The notes under the pieces are model-generated. The model was not told the origin of the DNA. It ran no database searches and saw only the letters and a list, made by a program, of their open reading frames with translations. This document shows, one piece after another, positions 42,230 to 51,019 of a stretch of 64,000 bases of DNA. The stretch's first letter is position 1. Each line of letters starts with the position of its first letter. The position numbers were made by a program, and so were the translations under genes. The DNA comes from Bdellovibrionales bacterium (GTDB lineage: Bacteria; Bdellovibrionota; UBA1018): contig JAEUWC010000014.1 of the NCBI GenBank assembly GCA_016786465.1, positions 1-64,000 on the forward strand. The letters are read 5' to 3'.

Positions 42230-43728
42230 TCGCGGGCGTTGATTCCGTACTTTTCAAGCTTACGCAGCAACGTCTTCTTGGGGATGTTTGCGTGAAGCGC
42301 GGTTTGGTTGATTCGGCCTTGGAAGGCTTTCAAGGCGCTGATCAAGAACTGCTTTTCGAATTCTTCTTTGCTTGCCTGGAAATCCAGCTTCTGGACATCC
42401 AGACGGAAGCCCGCAGAACCCGACCGAAGGCTCAAGGTTCCTACGATCTTGTTTCCTGATTCGTCCAGTGCCCCGTCTAGATCCTGATCTTGATCCAGAT
42501 CCAAGTCTGCATCGTCCAAATCCAAGTTCTGAATCGAACGGGTCAATCCTGGGCGGTTCGAAGTGCCTTGCAGCGCCGTCGGCAAGCTTTCGATCGTCAC
42601 TTCGTTCGTGTTTTCGATCACGAATGAATGCTCGATGACGTTTTCCAATTCGCGAATGTTGCCCGGCCAAGGATGCGCCTTTAATACTTCCATTGCCGAA
42701 GCAGCGATACCAGTGATGTTCTTCTTGTGTTGGTGATTGAACTTTTCGACGAAGTAATTCGCCAGAACTTCGATGTCGTTCTTGCGTTCACGCAGCGGTG
42801 GAAGTTGGATCGGAAGGACGTTTAAGCGATAAAAAAGATCTTCGCGGAATTCGCCTTTTTTGATCATTTCTTCCAGGTTTCGGTTCGTCGCTGCGACGAT
42901 TCGAACGTTCACTTCAACTTCGCGGTTTGACCCCACGGGGGTGAAGCGCTTTTCTTGAAGAGCGCGAAGCAGCTTAACCTGCATTGCTGCCGAAATGTCG
43001 CCGATTTCATCCAGAAACAAGGTTCCGCCGTCGGCGTATTGAAACTTTCCGATTTTGCGGGAATCCGCACCCGTGAAAGCGCCTTTTTCGTGTCCGAAAA
43101 ATTCGCTTTCGATCAGATTTTCAGGGATCGCTGAACAGTTGATGGTGACGAAACGGTTGTCTTTGCGCGGGCCGTTGTAGTGAAGGGATTGGGCGACCAG
43201 TTCCTTGCCCGTTCCGCTTTCACCGCGAATCAAAACGGCTGTATCGACGCGTGACAATTTGTCGATCACGCCGAAGACGCGTTTCATTTCATTGCTTTGG
43301 CCGATGAATTCGGTGCCGTTGGGCATTTTAAAGACCGGTGCCGACATGGACATGTTCTTGACCATGTTGTGGGCGCGAAGGGCCTTGTCGACCATGTAGA
43401 CAAGGTTCTCGGCCTTAATCGGCTTTTCCAAATAGTTGTAAGCGCCTTCTTTGGTGGCTTCGACCGCGTCGCGAATGTTCGAAAACGCGGTCAGGATGAT
43501 CGCGATGATCGAAGGGTCATGAGCTTTGATTTCTTTCAAAGCTTCCAATCCTGACATTCTCGGCATGTTTACATCCAGGATGACCAGTTTGTATTTGCCA
43601 GCACGAACGCGGTTGACCGCTTCTTCGCCGTCTTTGGCCTGGTCGACTTGGTAGTGGCTTTCCGAAAGCGCGGAAGCAACTGAAAGTCTTAGATCCGCAT
43701 CATCATCAACGACTAGAACTCGATACAT
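42217..43728 (-). CDS. NtrC-family sigma-54 response regulator
   Basis: Transcription activator of 503 residues. Receiver domain (1-120) with phospho-acceptor Asp52 in LVILDVNMPRMSG and acidic pocket DDD (8-10). AAA+ domain (about 140-375) with GESGTGKELVAQ, the intact GAFTGA loop and TLFLDEIGD. After a long acidic linker rich in repeated Asp-Leu (around 400-425) comes a Fis-type HTH at the C-terminus (INQTALHANIPKKTLLRKL). The ATG at 43728 has AGGAGA at good spacing; an upstream TTG is not needed. It overlaps the kinase gene's end by 23 nt, forming a two-component operon. Targets are unknown. Confidence 0.95.
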   Translation of the reverse strand: MYRVLVVDDDADLRLSVASALSESHYQVDQAKDGEEAVNRVRAGKYKLVILDVNMPRMSGLEALKEIKAHDPSIIAIILTAFSNIRDAVEATKEGAYNYLEKPIKAENLVYMVDKALRAHNMVKNMSMSAPVFKMPNGTEFIGQSNEMKRVFGVIDKLSRVDTAVLIRGESGTGKELVAQSLHYNGPRKDNRFVTINCSAIPENLIESEFFGHEKGAFTGADSRKIGKFQYADGGTLFLDEIGDISAAMQVKLLRALQEKRFTPVGSNREVEVNVRIVAATNRNLEEMIKKGEFREDLFYRLNVLPIQLPPLRERKNDIEVLANYFVEKFNHQHKKNITGIAASAMEVLKAHPWPGNIRELENVIEHSFVIENTNEVTIESLPTALQGTSNRPGLTRSIQNLDLDDADLDLDQDQDLDGALDESGNKIVGTLSLRSGSAGFRLDVQKLDFQASKEEFEKQFLISALKAFQGRINQTALHANIPKKTLLRKLEKYGINARDYNS

Positions 43729-45751
43729 ACTTTTTGTCTCCTGTTTGCGTTCCAAATTTCAGACCCTTAGCTGGCTGCGCCGGGAACTCTAAGGGCAAGC
43801 GAATGATGAAAGTCGATCCGACTCCAAGTTCGGATTCGACTTCGACATCGCCGTAATGCGCTTCGACAAAGTACTTGGTCAGATAAAGACCCAGGCCCGT
43901 GCCGGTGACCCGTGTGGTCGTGTCGTTTTTTGCGCGGTAAAACCGCGTAAAGAGGTTGTCTTGATCTTCTTCAGAAAGCCCGATGCCCTGGTCGTGGACA
44001 CGGATTTCCACGAAGTCATCCTTTTCCAGGGTCTGAACCGTTACCGTGGATCCAGCCGGTGAATACTTCAAAGCGTTGTCGATTAGGTTGTTCAAGACCT
44101 TCGAAATCAAAGATGGATCCAGATGGATCGGAAACAAGGGTTCCAGATTCGCAACAATTTTTACTTCTGAAACGCGGGACTGGGTTTGAAATCCTTCAAT
44201 TGCTTTTTCAACCAGCTGATTGACGTCCTTGGATTCAAAATTGATCTGCAGTCGGTTGGATTCGACCTTGGTCAATTCCAAAATACTGCTGACGAAGCGG
44301 TTCAGTTCGTCGGTGGACGCAACAATGTGGTCCAGGTTTTTGTATTCTTCTTTTGGAATCAGTGAACCGATTTTTCGCTTAAGCGTTTCGGCCAGGCCTT
44401 GAATTCGGGCAACCGGTGTCTTTAGGTCGTGCGTGACCAAGGACAGAAAGTTGGTCTTCATTTCTTCGACCTGAATCAGAATTTCGTTCTTTTGCTGGTA
44501 GTCCCAGCGCTTTTTGTATTCGCGAATCAAGCGATAGGGAACGGCCAGGTAATAGCCCAAGAAGATTCCAACCAAAGGCTGACTGGCTTTGATCCAAACG
44601 CCTTTGACCTGAAAAGCGATGTGGGCAAAAACGACGAAAAAGACCGCTAACCCGATGGTCGCAAAGACGCCGTAAAGCGGGGTCGAACTTAGGACCCACC
44701 AAAGGACAAACGCCACGACGCTGAATGTGATGATGGTATTCAGCATGGACGGTGCGCGAACAATTCCGTCATCTTTCATGACTGAATCCAGGATGTTTGC
44801 GTGAATGGCGATCTTGGGGTTGGTGAATGGAACCTTTGAAAACGGAGTATAGGCGTAGTCGCCAGCGTCTTCTCGGGTCATGGTCGATACCAGGACGATT
44901 TTTCCCTTCAAAGCGTCGCTGGGAATGTGTCCGCGGATCACGTCGACGAAAGAATACCTGGGATAGTGAAGATCCGTTTCCGATGAAGCAAACGCGGCCA
45001 TCGCGGGGTTTAAGGTCGTGGGGCCGTGATAGCGAAAGTAGAAATACTGGGCATCGACTTCGGGAATATAAAAGCTGCCGCGCGGAAGTCGTCCGGCGGG
45101 AATCGCGTCGACTTGTTCAGCAAGCTCGGTGTGGAAAACAGGTTTTCCATAAAGGCTTAAAAGGGCTCGGCGGGTCACACGGTCTTCAGCAAAGACGTTT
45201 CCGTCTTTGTGAACGACGGCAACTGCGTGGGGAAGTTGCGCCAACGGGGCAGGGGGTAGGATTTCTCCGGTCACATCAAAAGGAGTCCCCAGAATAAAGG
45301 CTTTTCCGCTTTGGCGAAGTGCTTGTGTCGCTTGTTCGAAGACCGGTGCCCATTGATTCCAGTTTTCATTTCCGGATAATTCATTGACCCGGTTCAGATC
45401 GACCAGGTAGCCCACGGCCTTGGGTTCCAGAAGCGAAAGTTCCTGAATGAAACGGGCATGGTGTTCCATCGAAAGCGGCGTCACATCACCTAGATCTTTT
45501 AAGGTGGATTCGTCGATCGTCACCAAGACGATTCCCGGCTTTTCGGTTTCAGCCAAGCGGGTCAGGCTGGAAGTCGCGCTACGGGACATTCGAAGATCGT
45601 AAAGATTGGCTTCCAGAAGGTTGAATTCGAAGTTCATCAAGATGACCGCCAGGGAAATCCCGGCGATCAGGACGACCAAGGGCCGCTCGAGCCGACGAAG
45701 CGTCAGCTTGCCCCAGAAGCGGCGAATTCGAAGTAATGTACCCCTAAGCAC
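43706..45751 (-). CDS. CHASE2-domain sensor histidine kinase
   Basis: Membrane sensor of 681 residues. An N-terminal membrane segment (about 22-40) is followed by an extracytoplasmic CHASE2 domain (about 45-320, with GIVLVTIDESTLKDLG and KGKIVLVSTMTREDAGDYAYTPF, the latter a CHASE2 hallmark). Three consecutive membrane helices (about 335-415) follow. A HisKA domain with phospho-His in LVTHDLKTPVAR and a HATPase domain (NNLIDNALKYSP, DQGIGL, GTGLGLYL) form the cytoplasmic part. The GTG start lies at 45751. It precedes the NtrC-type regulator and surely phosphorylates it. Signal unknown. Confidence 0.93.
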   Translation of the reverse strand: MLRGTLLRIRRFWGKLTLRRLERPLVVLIAGISLAVILMNFEFNLLEANLYDLRMSRSATSSLTRLAETEKPGIVLVTIDESTLKDLGDVTPLSMEHHARFIQELSLLEPKAVGYLVDLNRVNELSGNENWNQWAPVFEQATQALRQSGKAFILGTPFDVTGEILPPAPLAQLPHAVAVVHKDGNVFAEDRVTRRALLSLYGKPVFHTELAEQVDAIPAGRLPRGSFYIPEVDAQYFYFRYHGPTTLNPAMAAFASSETDLHYPRYSFVDVIRGHIPSDALKGKIVLVSTMTREDAGDYAYTPFSKVPFTNPKIAIHANILDSVMKDDGIVRAPSMLNTIITFSVVAFVLWWVLSSTPLYGVFATIGLAVFFVVFAHIAFQVKGVWIKASQPLVGIFLGYYLAVPYRLIREYKKRWDYQQKNEILIQVEEMKTNFLSLVTHDLKTPVARIQGLAETLKRKIGSLIPKEEYKNLDHIVASTDELNRFVSSILELTKVESNRLQINFESKDVNQLVEKAIEGFQTQSRVSEVKIVANLEPLFPIHLDPSLISKVLNNLIDNALKYSPAGSTVTVQTLEKDDFVEIRVHDQGIGLSEEDQDNLFTRFYRAKNDTTTRVTGTGLGLYLTKYFVEAHYGDVEVESELGVGSTFIIRLPLEFPAQPAKGLKFGTQTGDKKYVSSSSR

Positions 45752-45810
45752 GAGGCTGGGATACCCCGGGTAGTGCCATTTTGCACCTGAAAAAACGACG
45801 CACCGGGTCT

Positions 45811-45839
45811 TTGACGGAATCCGGAATTCCCCCTACCCT
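45811..45839 (+). promoter_or_regulatory. Candidate promoter of the SH3/barrel gene
   Basis: TTGACG (45811-45816) and TACCCT (45834-45839) are 17 nt apart. The predicted start site (about 45846) falls on the GTG start codon itself, suggesting a leaderless transcript. The -10 box is only a partial match. Confidence 0.35.
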
Positions 45840-45845
45840 AGAGAA

Positions 45846-46706
45846 GTGCCTAGATATCTAAGACTATTCATATTTTTCCTAGCCGGGGCGGCGATCTGCC
45901 CGTTGGCCCAGGCGTCCCAGGTCCTGGAAATTTTGGTCAACCAGGCCGTGATTCAAAGCGACCCAGACCCTGAAGCCATTCCTTTGGAAACCGGCCTGAA
46001 GGGCGATGTGTATACGGCCAGCGACCAGACCTTTCGTGGCTACTATAAGGTTGAACTGGTGAACCCCCGCGAAGGGAAGAAATTTGGCTGGGTTTCTGAA
46101 ACCTTGGTAGGGCCGGCTGACCCGGCGGTGATTGAAGAACGAAAGCGTGGCCAAAGGGATGTGGACCGCGCCAAATACACGATCGGCGCACAGTTTGCGT
46201 TTCAGAATTTTCATCCGGCGGATTTGCAGAACCATTTGGGAATCGGTTCTACTTCTTTGGCGGGAACCAGCTTCGGGCTTTCAGGCAGCACGCGTCTTTC
46301 TAGAAATTGGACGTTCACGATTTCGGCCGACTACTTCAACATTCCGCGCTCAGGTGCGGACAACGCCAACTTCGCTTGGTCTGGAACTTACGTCGGTGGT
46401 TCTTTTGATTATGAATTCTACCGTTACAACCCGCTGACGTTTTTCTTGTCGGCGGCGGGTGGGGCGGCATTGGGAACCTTGGATGTTTTGGAACCCGGCG
46501 GAGTGACCTATACCGTACCCGCAATTTTGGCAGGTTACTGGTTTCCGAAAGTCGGGATGCGCTGGAACGTCGGCGGAACTTGGGCCATGCACGCGCGAAT
46601 GGGTTGGATGATTGCGGCAAATCAACGGGTGACTTTAGGAACCAACACGGTCGACCTAAATCTGAATTCCGTGATGTTTCAGCTGGGCGTTACTTTGGGA
46701 ATCTAA
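45846..46706 (+). CDS. Secreted SH3-like plus outer-membrane-barrel protein
   Basis: A 286-residue exported protein. After a signal peptide (ends CPLAQAS) residues about 25-100 resemble a bacterial SH3-like domain (VLEILVNQAVIQSDPDPEAIPLETGLKGD; YYKVELVNPREGKKFGWVSETLV). A short charged linker follows, then a C-terminal region of amphipathic strands typical of an eight-stranded outer-membrane barrel (YTIGAQFAFQNF, NWTFTISADYF, FQLGVTLGI). SH3-like modules often bind peptidoglycan, so it may tether outer membrane and wall. It starts with GTG and may be leaderless. Divergent from the CHASE2 kinase. Confidence 0.7.
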   Translation: MPRYLRLFIFFLAGAAICPLAQASQVLEILVNQAVIQSDPDPEAIPLETGLKGDVYTASDQTFRGYYKVELVNPREGKKFGWVSETLVGPADPAVIEERKRGQRDVDRAKYTIGAQFAFQNFHPADLQNHLGIGSTSLAGTSFGLSGSTRLSRNWTFTISADYFNIPRSGADNANFAWSGTYVGGSFDYEFYRYNPLTFFLSAAGGAALGTLDVLEPGGVTYTVPAILAGYWFPKVGMRWNVGGTWAMHARMGWMIAANQRVTLGTNTVDLNLNSVMFQLGVTLGI

Positions 46707-46716
46707 GCACCAGCGC

Positions 46717-47097
46717 CTAGTGCTGATACTTCCAGGTGCAGACCGCTTTGCGGGTCAGGTCCTTTTTCCCCCAGACCAACTTGACCGGACCTTGCCCAGA
46801 CGTCTGCCCGTAGAATGTAAACGGTGCTTTGATATTCCCGTGAATGATCGGCCAACTGGATTCATGCGGGTCCGTTGAATCCTTCCCGACAAAAGTCGCA
46901 GTCGGCGTCGAATTCGGGGCCGCGCCGGCCTTGTGAACTTCAATGGTCACTGCGTTGGGCGCGATCTGAGGCGTTGCTTTCATCCGAAATTCGTACTTTG
47001 GAGTCTTGCAGACCAAATCAGCAAAGCCGGCGAAAGCGGATGGGGAAAGAAAAAGCAGAAACAAAGAAGTCGTCCAGCGCATAAAATTGAGCTTCAT
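46717..47097 (-). CDS. Small secreted protein beside the shared-domain protein
   Basis: A 126-residue exported protein; the ATG at 47097 with AGGAGA upstream gives the signal peptide MKLNFMRWTTSLFLLFLSPSAFA. The 100-residue mature part is beta-rich with one Cys early and one near the end (VCKTPKYEF ... AVCTWKYQH), likely a single disulfide. No family recognised. It lies 11 nt downstream of the 489-residue shared-domain protein on the same strand, so the two form an operon. Small partner genes of this kind can be inhibitors or chaperones of the larger protein; this is context inference only. Confidence 0.7.
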   Translation of the reverse strand: MKLNFMRWTTSLFLLFLSPSAFAGFADLVCKTPKYEFRMKATPQIAPNAVTIEVHKAGAAPNSTPTATFVGKDSTDPHESSWPIIHGNIKAPFTFYGQTSGQGPVKLVWGKKDLTRKAVCTWKYQH

Positions 47098-47108
47098 CTT
47101 AGGGTCTC

Positions 47109-48578
47109 CTAGCCACAACGAGGTGTGAAATAAGCATCGTATGGATTGCAGAAAAGACGAACCTTTCTTTCTTTGGATCGACCGCTCTGTCCCACGCAAT
47201 CATAGGTGACTTCCATTTCCAGGGTCACCGTCATATCGATGTTGACGATCCGCTTCGGACCATAATGGTTCACGCAATTCAGAATCTTTTCATTTTTCGC
47301 GAAGTCCTTCTTGACCGCGGCCGTGATGTCTTCATCGCCATAGGTGACTTTGATGATTCGAGCTACGGGGGCAGCCACCGGGTCGCGTTCGCCATTCTCA
47401 GCCTTTTTACCTGCGTAAAGAAGTTCACCCTTGATTCGATGTTGCGAATTCGCCGCAGTCGCACAGCGGTAAACAGGTTTCCCTGTGGCCTGATGGATGT
47501 GTTGGATTTGCGCTGCAGGCAAGTCCTGGTAACCCTCGTTCCTGTAGCAATTCACCAAAAAGTATTCGACATCAGCGATCTTGAGAGCACCCCAGATCTG
47601 CGATTCCATGTAACTGCCCTCATAGTAATTCCCTTCCGGAAATGAATTAGAAAGGAACTTATACGTATGAACCGTTTCATTGTTGAATGCACCCAAACTG
47701 TCGTACGTAGTAAAGGTCGCGCGGTTCTTTACGTATTCATGAAGTTTGGCGATTACTTCGCCGTACCCACTTGAATAAAATGACTTGTATTTGTCGTATT
47801 CGATCTTCGGCGCGCAGAAGCAGTACTTAGGTCGAATCTCATTGGCTTTGTGTTCTTTCCCGTGTTTGTAATTTTCATCGATTTTAAGATTCAAGAATTT
47901 ATTTTCAGAATCGCGACGGTTATCGACACAAGCACAGCCGTTTGTGTTTGGAACTTGATGTTGGTTTAAGAATCCGTCTTTGACGATGAAATCAAAGTAC
48001 CTATAGTTAAATGCGATCTGCAGGTCCGCATCGGCATACATTTGATAGTGCGGCTTCATAAAGATTTCGTCGGTGATCTTGGGTTGTTCGTAAAGTCGGT
48101 ACTTTCGGAAGACCAAGCTTCTTCCAATGGCTTCGCTGGGGTACTTTTCAACCATTGCATCGGGGATTTCCGAATTTTCTGGAAGATTGACGATGTCCCA
48201 GATGACGCCGTTTCCGAAGTCGTCAACCCAGCAGCTTTCAGAAATGAATCCAAATGTGCCCTTTGTGCAACTTTTGTCGCCTTCGACGTAGCGGGCACAA
48301 CCCCGATCCAAACCTTCTTTTTTGCTCAGGCAATTAAAAACACGGGGCTGACTTTTTGGACGACCGGTTTCTACGCGAAGCACGCCAGATTCGGATTTGA
48401 GATTGCCATACACCGATACAGAACTTCCGGCCGAATCGGTGATTTCAGAAACCGATTCGTAGAAGTCTTTCAGGCCGCTTTTGGATTCTGGGGCGAAACA
48501 AGATGCACTTTCATTGGCCCACGACGTTTGCGAATTCAGAATCGAAATCAGAATTAGGGTCAGCGTCTTCGTGTGCAT
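47109..48578 (-). CDS. Secreted enzyme-like protein with shared C-terminal module
   Basis: A 489-residue exported protein: signal peptide MHTKTLTLILISILNSQTSWANE, then a roughly 380-residue domain. That domain has segments that look like an active-site layout, including KDGFLNQHQVPNTNG, IRPKYCFCAPK, KNRATFTTYDSLG and YMESQIWGALKIADVEYF. The last resembles Glu-x-Gln segments of some ADP-ribosyltransferase-like folds, but I cannot name the family. Residues about 405-489 form a module shared with the ADP-ribosyltransferase at 54114 (LNCVNHYGPKR, LEMEVTY, VRLFCNPYD, YFTPxC). Many cysteines indicate export and disulfides. Followed by a small secreted gene on the same strand. Probably an effector-type protein. 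Confidence 0.72.
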   Translation of the reverse strand: MHTKTLTLILISILNSQTSWANESASCFAPESKSGLKDFYESVSEITDSAGSSVSVYGNLKSESGVLRVETGRPKSQPRVFNCLSKKEGLDRGCARYVEGDKSCTKGTFGFISESCWVDDFGNGVIWDIVNLPENSEIPDAMVEKYPSEAIGRSLVFRKYRLYEQPKITDEIFMKPHYQMYADADLQIAFNYRYFDFIVKDGFLNQHQVPNTNGCACVDNRRDSENKFLNLKIDENYKHGKEHKANEIRPKYCFCAPKIEYDKYKSFYSSGYGEVIAKLHEYVKNRATFTTYDSLGAFNNETVHTYKFLSNSFPEGNYYEGSYMESQIWGALKIADVEYFLVNCYRNEGYQDLPAAQIQHIHQATGKPVYRCATAANSQHRIKGELLYAGKKAENGERDPVAAPVARIIKVTYGDEDITAAVKKDFAKNEKILNCVNHYGPKRIVNIDMTVTLEMEVTYDCVGQSGRSKERKVRLFCNPYDAYFTPRCG

Positions 48579-48723
48579 GCCTCGATCTTTTCGGCATTTT
48601 CTGGGGCGATTTTAAGTTTTGGGGCGTCGGAACGGAAGATCGACAGATCATTGACGATACGTGCAGGTTTTGGGGCAAATGTTGCCGATTTTTTCGCTTG
48701 GGGGTTCCAGGTAAAGTATTGAG

Positions 48724-49323
48724 ATGACAACTTATTTAGCCATTTCTTTGCTTCTGTGGGTAGGTCCTGAAACATCGGTTGCCCAAACATCGGGAACGAC
48801 ACCCTACCTGCTACCCGGTGGGTGTGCATGGATGTCGACTTCAAGTTTGAATTCGTTTGATACAAATCAGGGTGATGTACGGCAATCAGTCATCCAGCAG
48901 ATCACTTCTTTTCGACCCGACGAAGTCTTTTACGGTGAAGATGGGGATGATCATGGTGCCGACTGGAAGACACGCGCATTTGTGAAATTGGTTCGCCATT
49001 CCGATCGAAGAATCGGCACTTTCATGATTCATGGCATGGGGCTAGACCTTCTTAAAGGCGTTCTGCCTTCAGTTTTCCCAAAAGCCCAAAAGCATTCCTA
49101 TGCCGCGCTCACGCAGAATCAAGGCTGTGGCTGCATTCTTAAACTGCAGGCTATGGCTGGAAAACAATCGCGGCCTAGTGGGATCCAGTATTCTGCGGTC
49201 CAGAAAAGCGGACAAGCGATTGGTCTGAGCGAGAAAAAAGGAACAGTCACTTCAAATTGTTACTTTCCTGCTTCACAGATGGCCTTGGGCCAGCGTCTTT
49301 TGAAAGATTTAGGAATCCAATGA
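48724..49323 (+). CDS. Secreted protein, first gene of a five-gene unit
   Basis: A 199-residue exported protein of no recognised family: signal peptide MTTYLAISLLLWVGPETSVAQ, then a compact domain with RPDEVFYGEDGDDHGADWK near residues 60-80 and several cysteines (GGCAW, QGCGCIL, NCYF). The acidic GEDGDDHGAD stretch could bind a metal but no established motif is matched. It starts the overlap-linked unit running to 53651, sharing an ATGA overlap with the next gene. The 145-nt gap before it, divergent from the shared-domain gene, should hold promoters for both, but I see no convincing box. Confidence 0.7.
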   Translation: MTTYLAISLLLWVGPETSVAQTSGTTPYLLPGGCAWMSTSSLNSFDTNQGDVRQSVIQQITSFRPDEVFYGEDGDDHGADWKTRAFVKLVRHSDRRIGTFMIHGMGLDLLKGVLPSVFPKAQKHSYAALTQNQGCGCILKLQAMAGKQSRPSGIQYSAVQKSGQAIGLSEKKGTVTSNCYFPASQMALGQRLLKDLGIQ

Positions 49324-50480
49324 TGTCACGATGGATTCTTTTTCTTGTTCTTGGGACTTCGATTTCATGGGCGAAAGGACCCAAAGAAGACTGCTGCGGT
49401 CAGAAGGACCCCGTCGCGAAAATTTCGGTCGATCCCAACAAGGAACTGAAAACACTGGCTGCGATGGGAGAAGCGGAAGGAATCCACGCGGTTGAACTGA
49501 TCACGGAACCTAGTCATCAAGGCTGTTCGTGGATCGCGTTTAAATTTCCCGAGAAGAAATTGCTTCCTGGCGAAGCTTTGTACTTTTCGATTTCCGAAGA
49601 CCTTCGAACTAAGCCCGTTACTTTCGTTGTTCTTGGACATCGTCAGGATCCGGGAAGTGAAAAAGGCATGAACCGTGAAACCAAGTGGGACGATGTTCCC
49701 GGTCTGACTTCAGTTCAGGTTCATTCGTCTACAGGGGATGCAGCCAAAGCGTGGCGCTACTGGGCGGGCCAAGCAAGCGGGGAAAAAGGCGCTAAGTTTG
49801 CCGAAGTAAGTTATTCGCCCGAAATTGAGAATCTTTATGAATGGTTAAGCACCGGTCACAGCGCCGTTTCAGATGATTCGCATACGACCCATCCCGTTCG
49901 AATTGATGCGGCCCGAGCCGTTAGTCTTGGAAAAGATCCGGTTTGGATCAGTCAGTTGGTGATCAAGACCAAAAGTCCTGTCGTAAAGACGTGGATTGAG
50001 GCCATTTTTAGCCCGGGAACCGAATTTCCAGCGACTTCTGATAAAAAGCCCGTTTATGGCGGTGGGCAGTCTTTCCGCGGAAAATTTCCGGGCGCGTTCG
50101 AGCTTCCTGCCCGAAAAGACGTTCCCATCGAACAATCCAAAAAAGGCTTCAAACGTCATGGTGAAGACTTGGTCCTTCCTTTGGTTGCTGGACGAAAGTT
50201 AGCGGCAATTGAAGTTGCCGCCGGAGACTCTCACCCGGACGAAATTACGAATTCGGACGGGGGTTGGGGAACCAAGGGTTGGTCGAAGCTCAGCATTGGG
50301 ATTCTTTCTTCCGACGGACAGGTTCGTTGGTTGATGGAGCGTGAAAACGTTCCTCCCGAGGGAATTTTGATGACGGGCCCGAAAAGATGTTCTGACGTGA
50401 TCAAGGAAGGTGACCAATTGATCATTCGGGGCGAAGACGACACGGTCTATCTGATGGGGGTACGCGTAGGATTTCAATGA
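49320..50480 (+). CDS. Secreted beta-rich protein, second gene of the unit
   Basis: A 386-residue exported protein; the ATG at 49320 overlaps the preceding stop and begins the signal peptide MMSRWILFLVLGTSISWAKG. A CC pair follows near the mature start (EDCCGQKD). The body alternates short strands with two similar halves: ISWIAFKFPEKKLLPGEALYF-type at about 70-100 and a later region from KLAAIEVAAGDSHPD to TVYLMGVRVGF. It ends in a jelly-roll-like DDTVYLMGVRVGFQ. The look is that of a carbohydrate-binding-type beta-sandwich, but no family is assigned. Stop overlaps the next ATG. Confidence 0.65.
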   Translation: MMSRWILFLVLGTSISWAKGPKEDCCGQKDPVAKISVDPNKELKTLAAMGEAEGIHAVELITEPSHQGCSWIAFKFPEKKLLPGEALYFSISEDLRTKPVTFVVLGHRQDPGSEKGMNRETKWDDVPGLTSVQVHSSTGDAAKAWRYWAGQASGEKGAKFAEVSYSPEIENLYEWLSTGHSAVSDDSHTTHPVRIDAARAVSLGKDPVWISQLVIKTKSPVVKTWIEAIFSPGTEFPATSDKKPVYGGGQSFRGKFPGAFELPARKDVPIEQSKKGFKRHGEDLVLPLVAGRKLAAIEVAAGDSHPDEITNSDGGWGTKGWSKLSIGILSSDGQVRWLMERENVPPEGILMTGPKRCSDVIKEGDQLIIRGEDDTVYLMGVRVGFQ

Positions 50481-51019
50481 TTGCGCACGCGATTCATTTG
50501 ATTAGCTTATTTTCGGTTTTCGCTTTGCCCCGCGCAAAAGCCGACGAGCTTATTTTGTCCAGTCTGCGAGCAAAAGTGACGGTTCCTTCGGATTGGCGCG
50601 CCAACGAAGGATTGCTGGGTTCCGAATGGGTACTCAGTTCGCCTATGGTCAATGGAAAAAGAATTTCGTTGCAGTTGAACACCTTAGAAAACAATCCCAA
50701 GGCGATTTCTGAAGAAAACTTTTCAAGAATTTCGGGTAACTTTCGGACGGGGCGCTTAAAATGGGCGAATTCCAGAAAGCTTGAAGTGGTCGGATTCAAG
50801 GAACCGATTCAACTGAAGCGCGATGGGATTGACCGAGCGGTTCGTTATGAATGGTCCTATCGGTATTCCGAAAACGCCTTTTCCGAAGTTTCCGAGTACA
50901 TTTTTTGCCGCACGGGGATTTATCACTTGAAAGCGGTCATTCCTGATCGCGTGACACAGAAGTCTTCCAAGTCAGAGGATCAGGTTCGCCAAGCCATGGG
51001 TAGCTTTCGATGCGGGTAA
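50477..51019 (+). CDS. Small secreted protein, third gene of the unit
   Basis: A 180-residue exported protein with signal peptide MIAHAIHLISLFSVFALPRAKAD. The mature domain begins ELILSSLRAKVTVPSDWRANEG and ends KSEDQVRQAMGSFRCG, a layout reminiscent of the PsbP/DcrB/Mog1-like fold (VPSDW near the start, final helix with a SF motif). Two cysteines (IFCRTG and FRCG) could pair. The fold call is tentative. ATG overlaps the previous stop (ATGA) and the end overlaps the next gene by 10 nt. Confidence 0.62.
   Translation: MIAHAIHLISLFSVFALPRAKADELILSSLRAKVTVPSDWRANEGLLGSEWVLSSPMVNGKRISLQLNTLENNPKAISEENFSRISGNFRTGRLKWANSRKLEVVGFKEPIQLKRDGIDRAVRYEWSYRYSENAFSEVSEYIFCRTGIYHLKAVIPDRVTQKSSKSEDQVRQAMGSFRCG

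Noticed and set aside
42019-42459. Plus-strand open frame across the convergent ends of the large lipoprotein and the response regulator
   Set aside because: It overlaps two strong coding frames, and has no ribosome site or family features.
45752-45845. TGGCAC on the minus strand upstream of the CHASE2 kinase as a sigma-54 promoter
   Set aside because: The -24-like TGGCAC is present but the base pair 10 nt downstream is GG rather than GC, so the required -12 element is missing.
46706-46724. AGCAC/GTGCT hairpin between the SH3/barrel gene and its convergent neighbour as a terminator
   Set aside because: Only five base pairs, no T-run on either strand.
48579-48723. A small antisense gene or clear promoters in the 145-nt divergent gap
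   Set aside because: Open frames there have no ribosome site and run into coding sequence, and the TTGACG at 48651 has no suitable -10 box.
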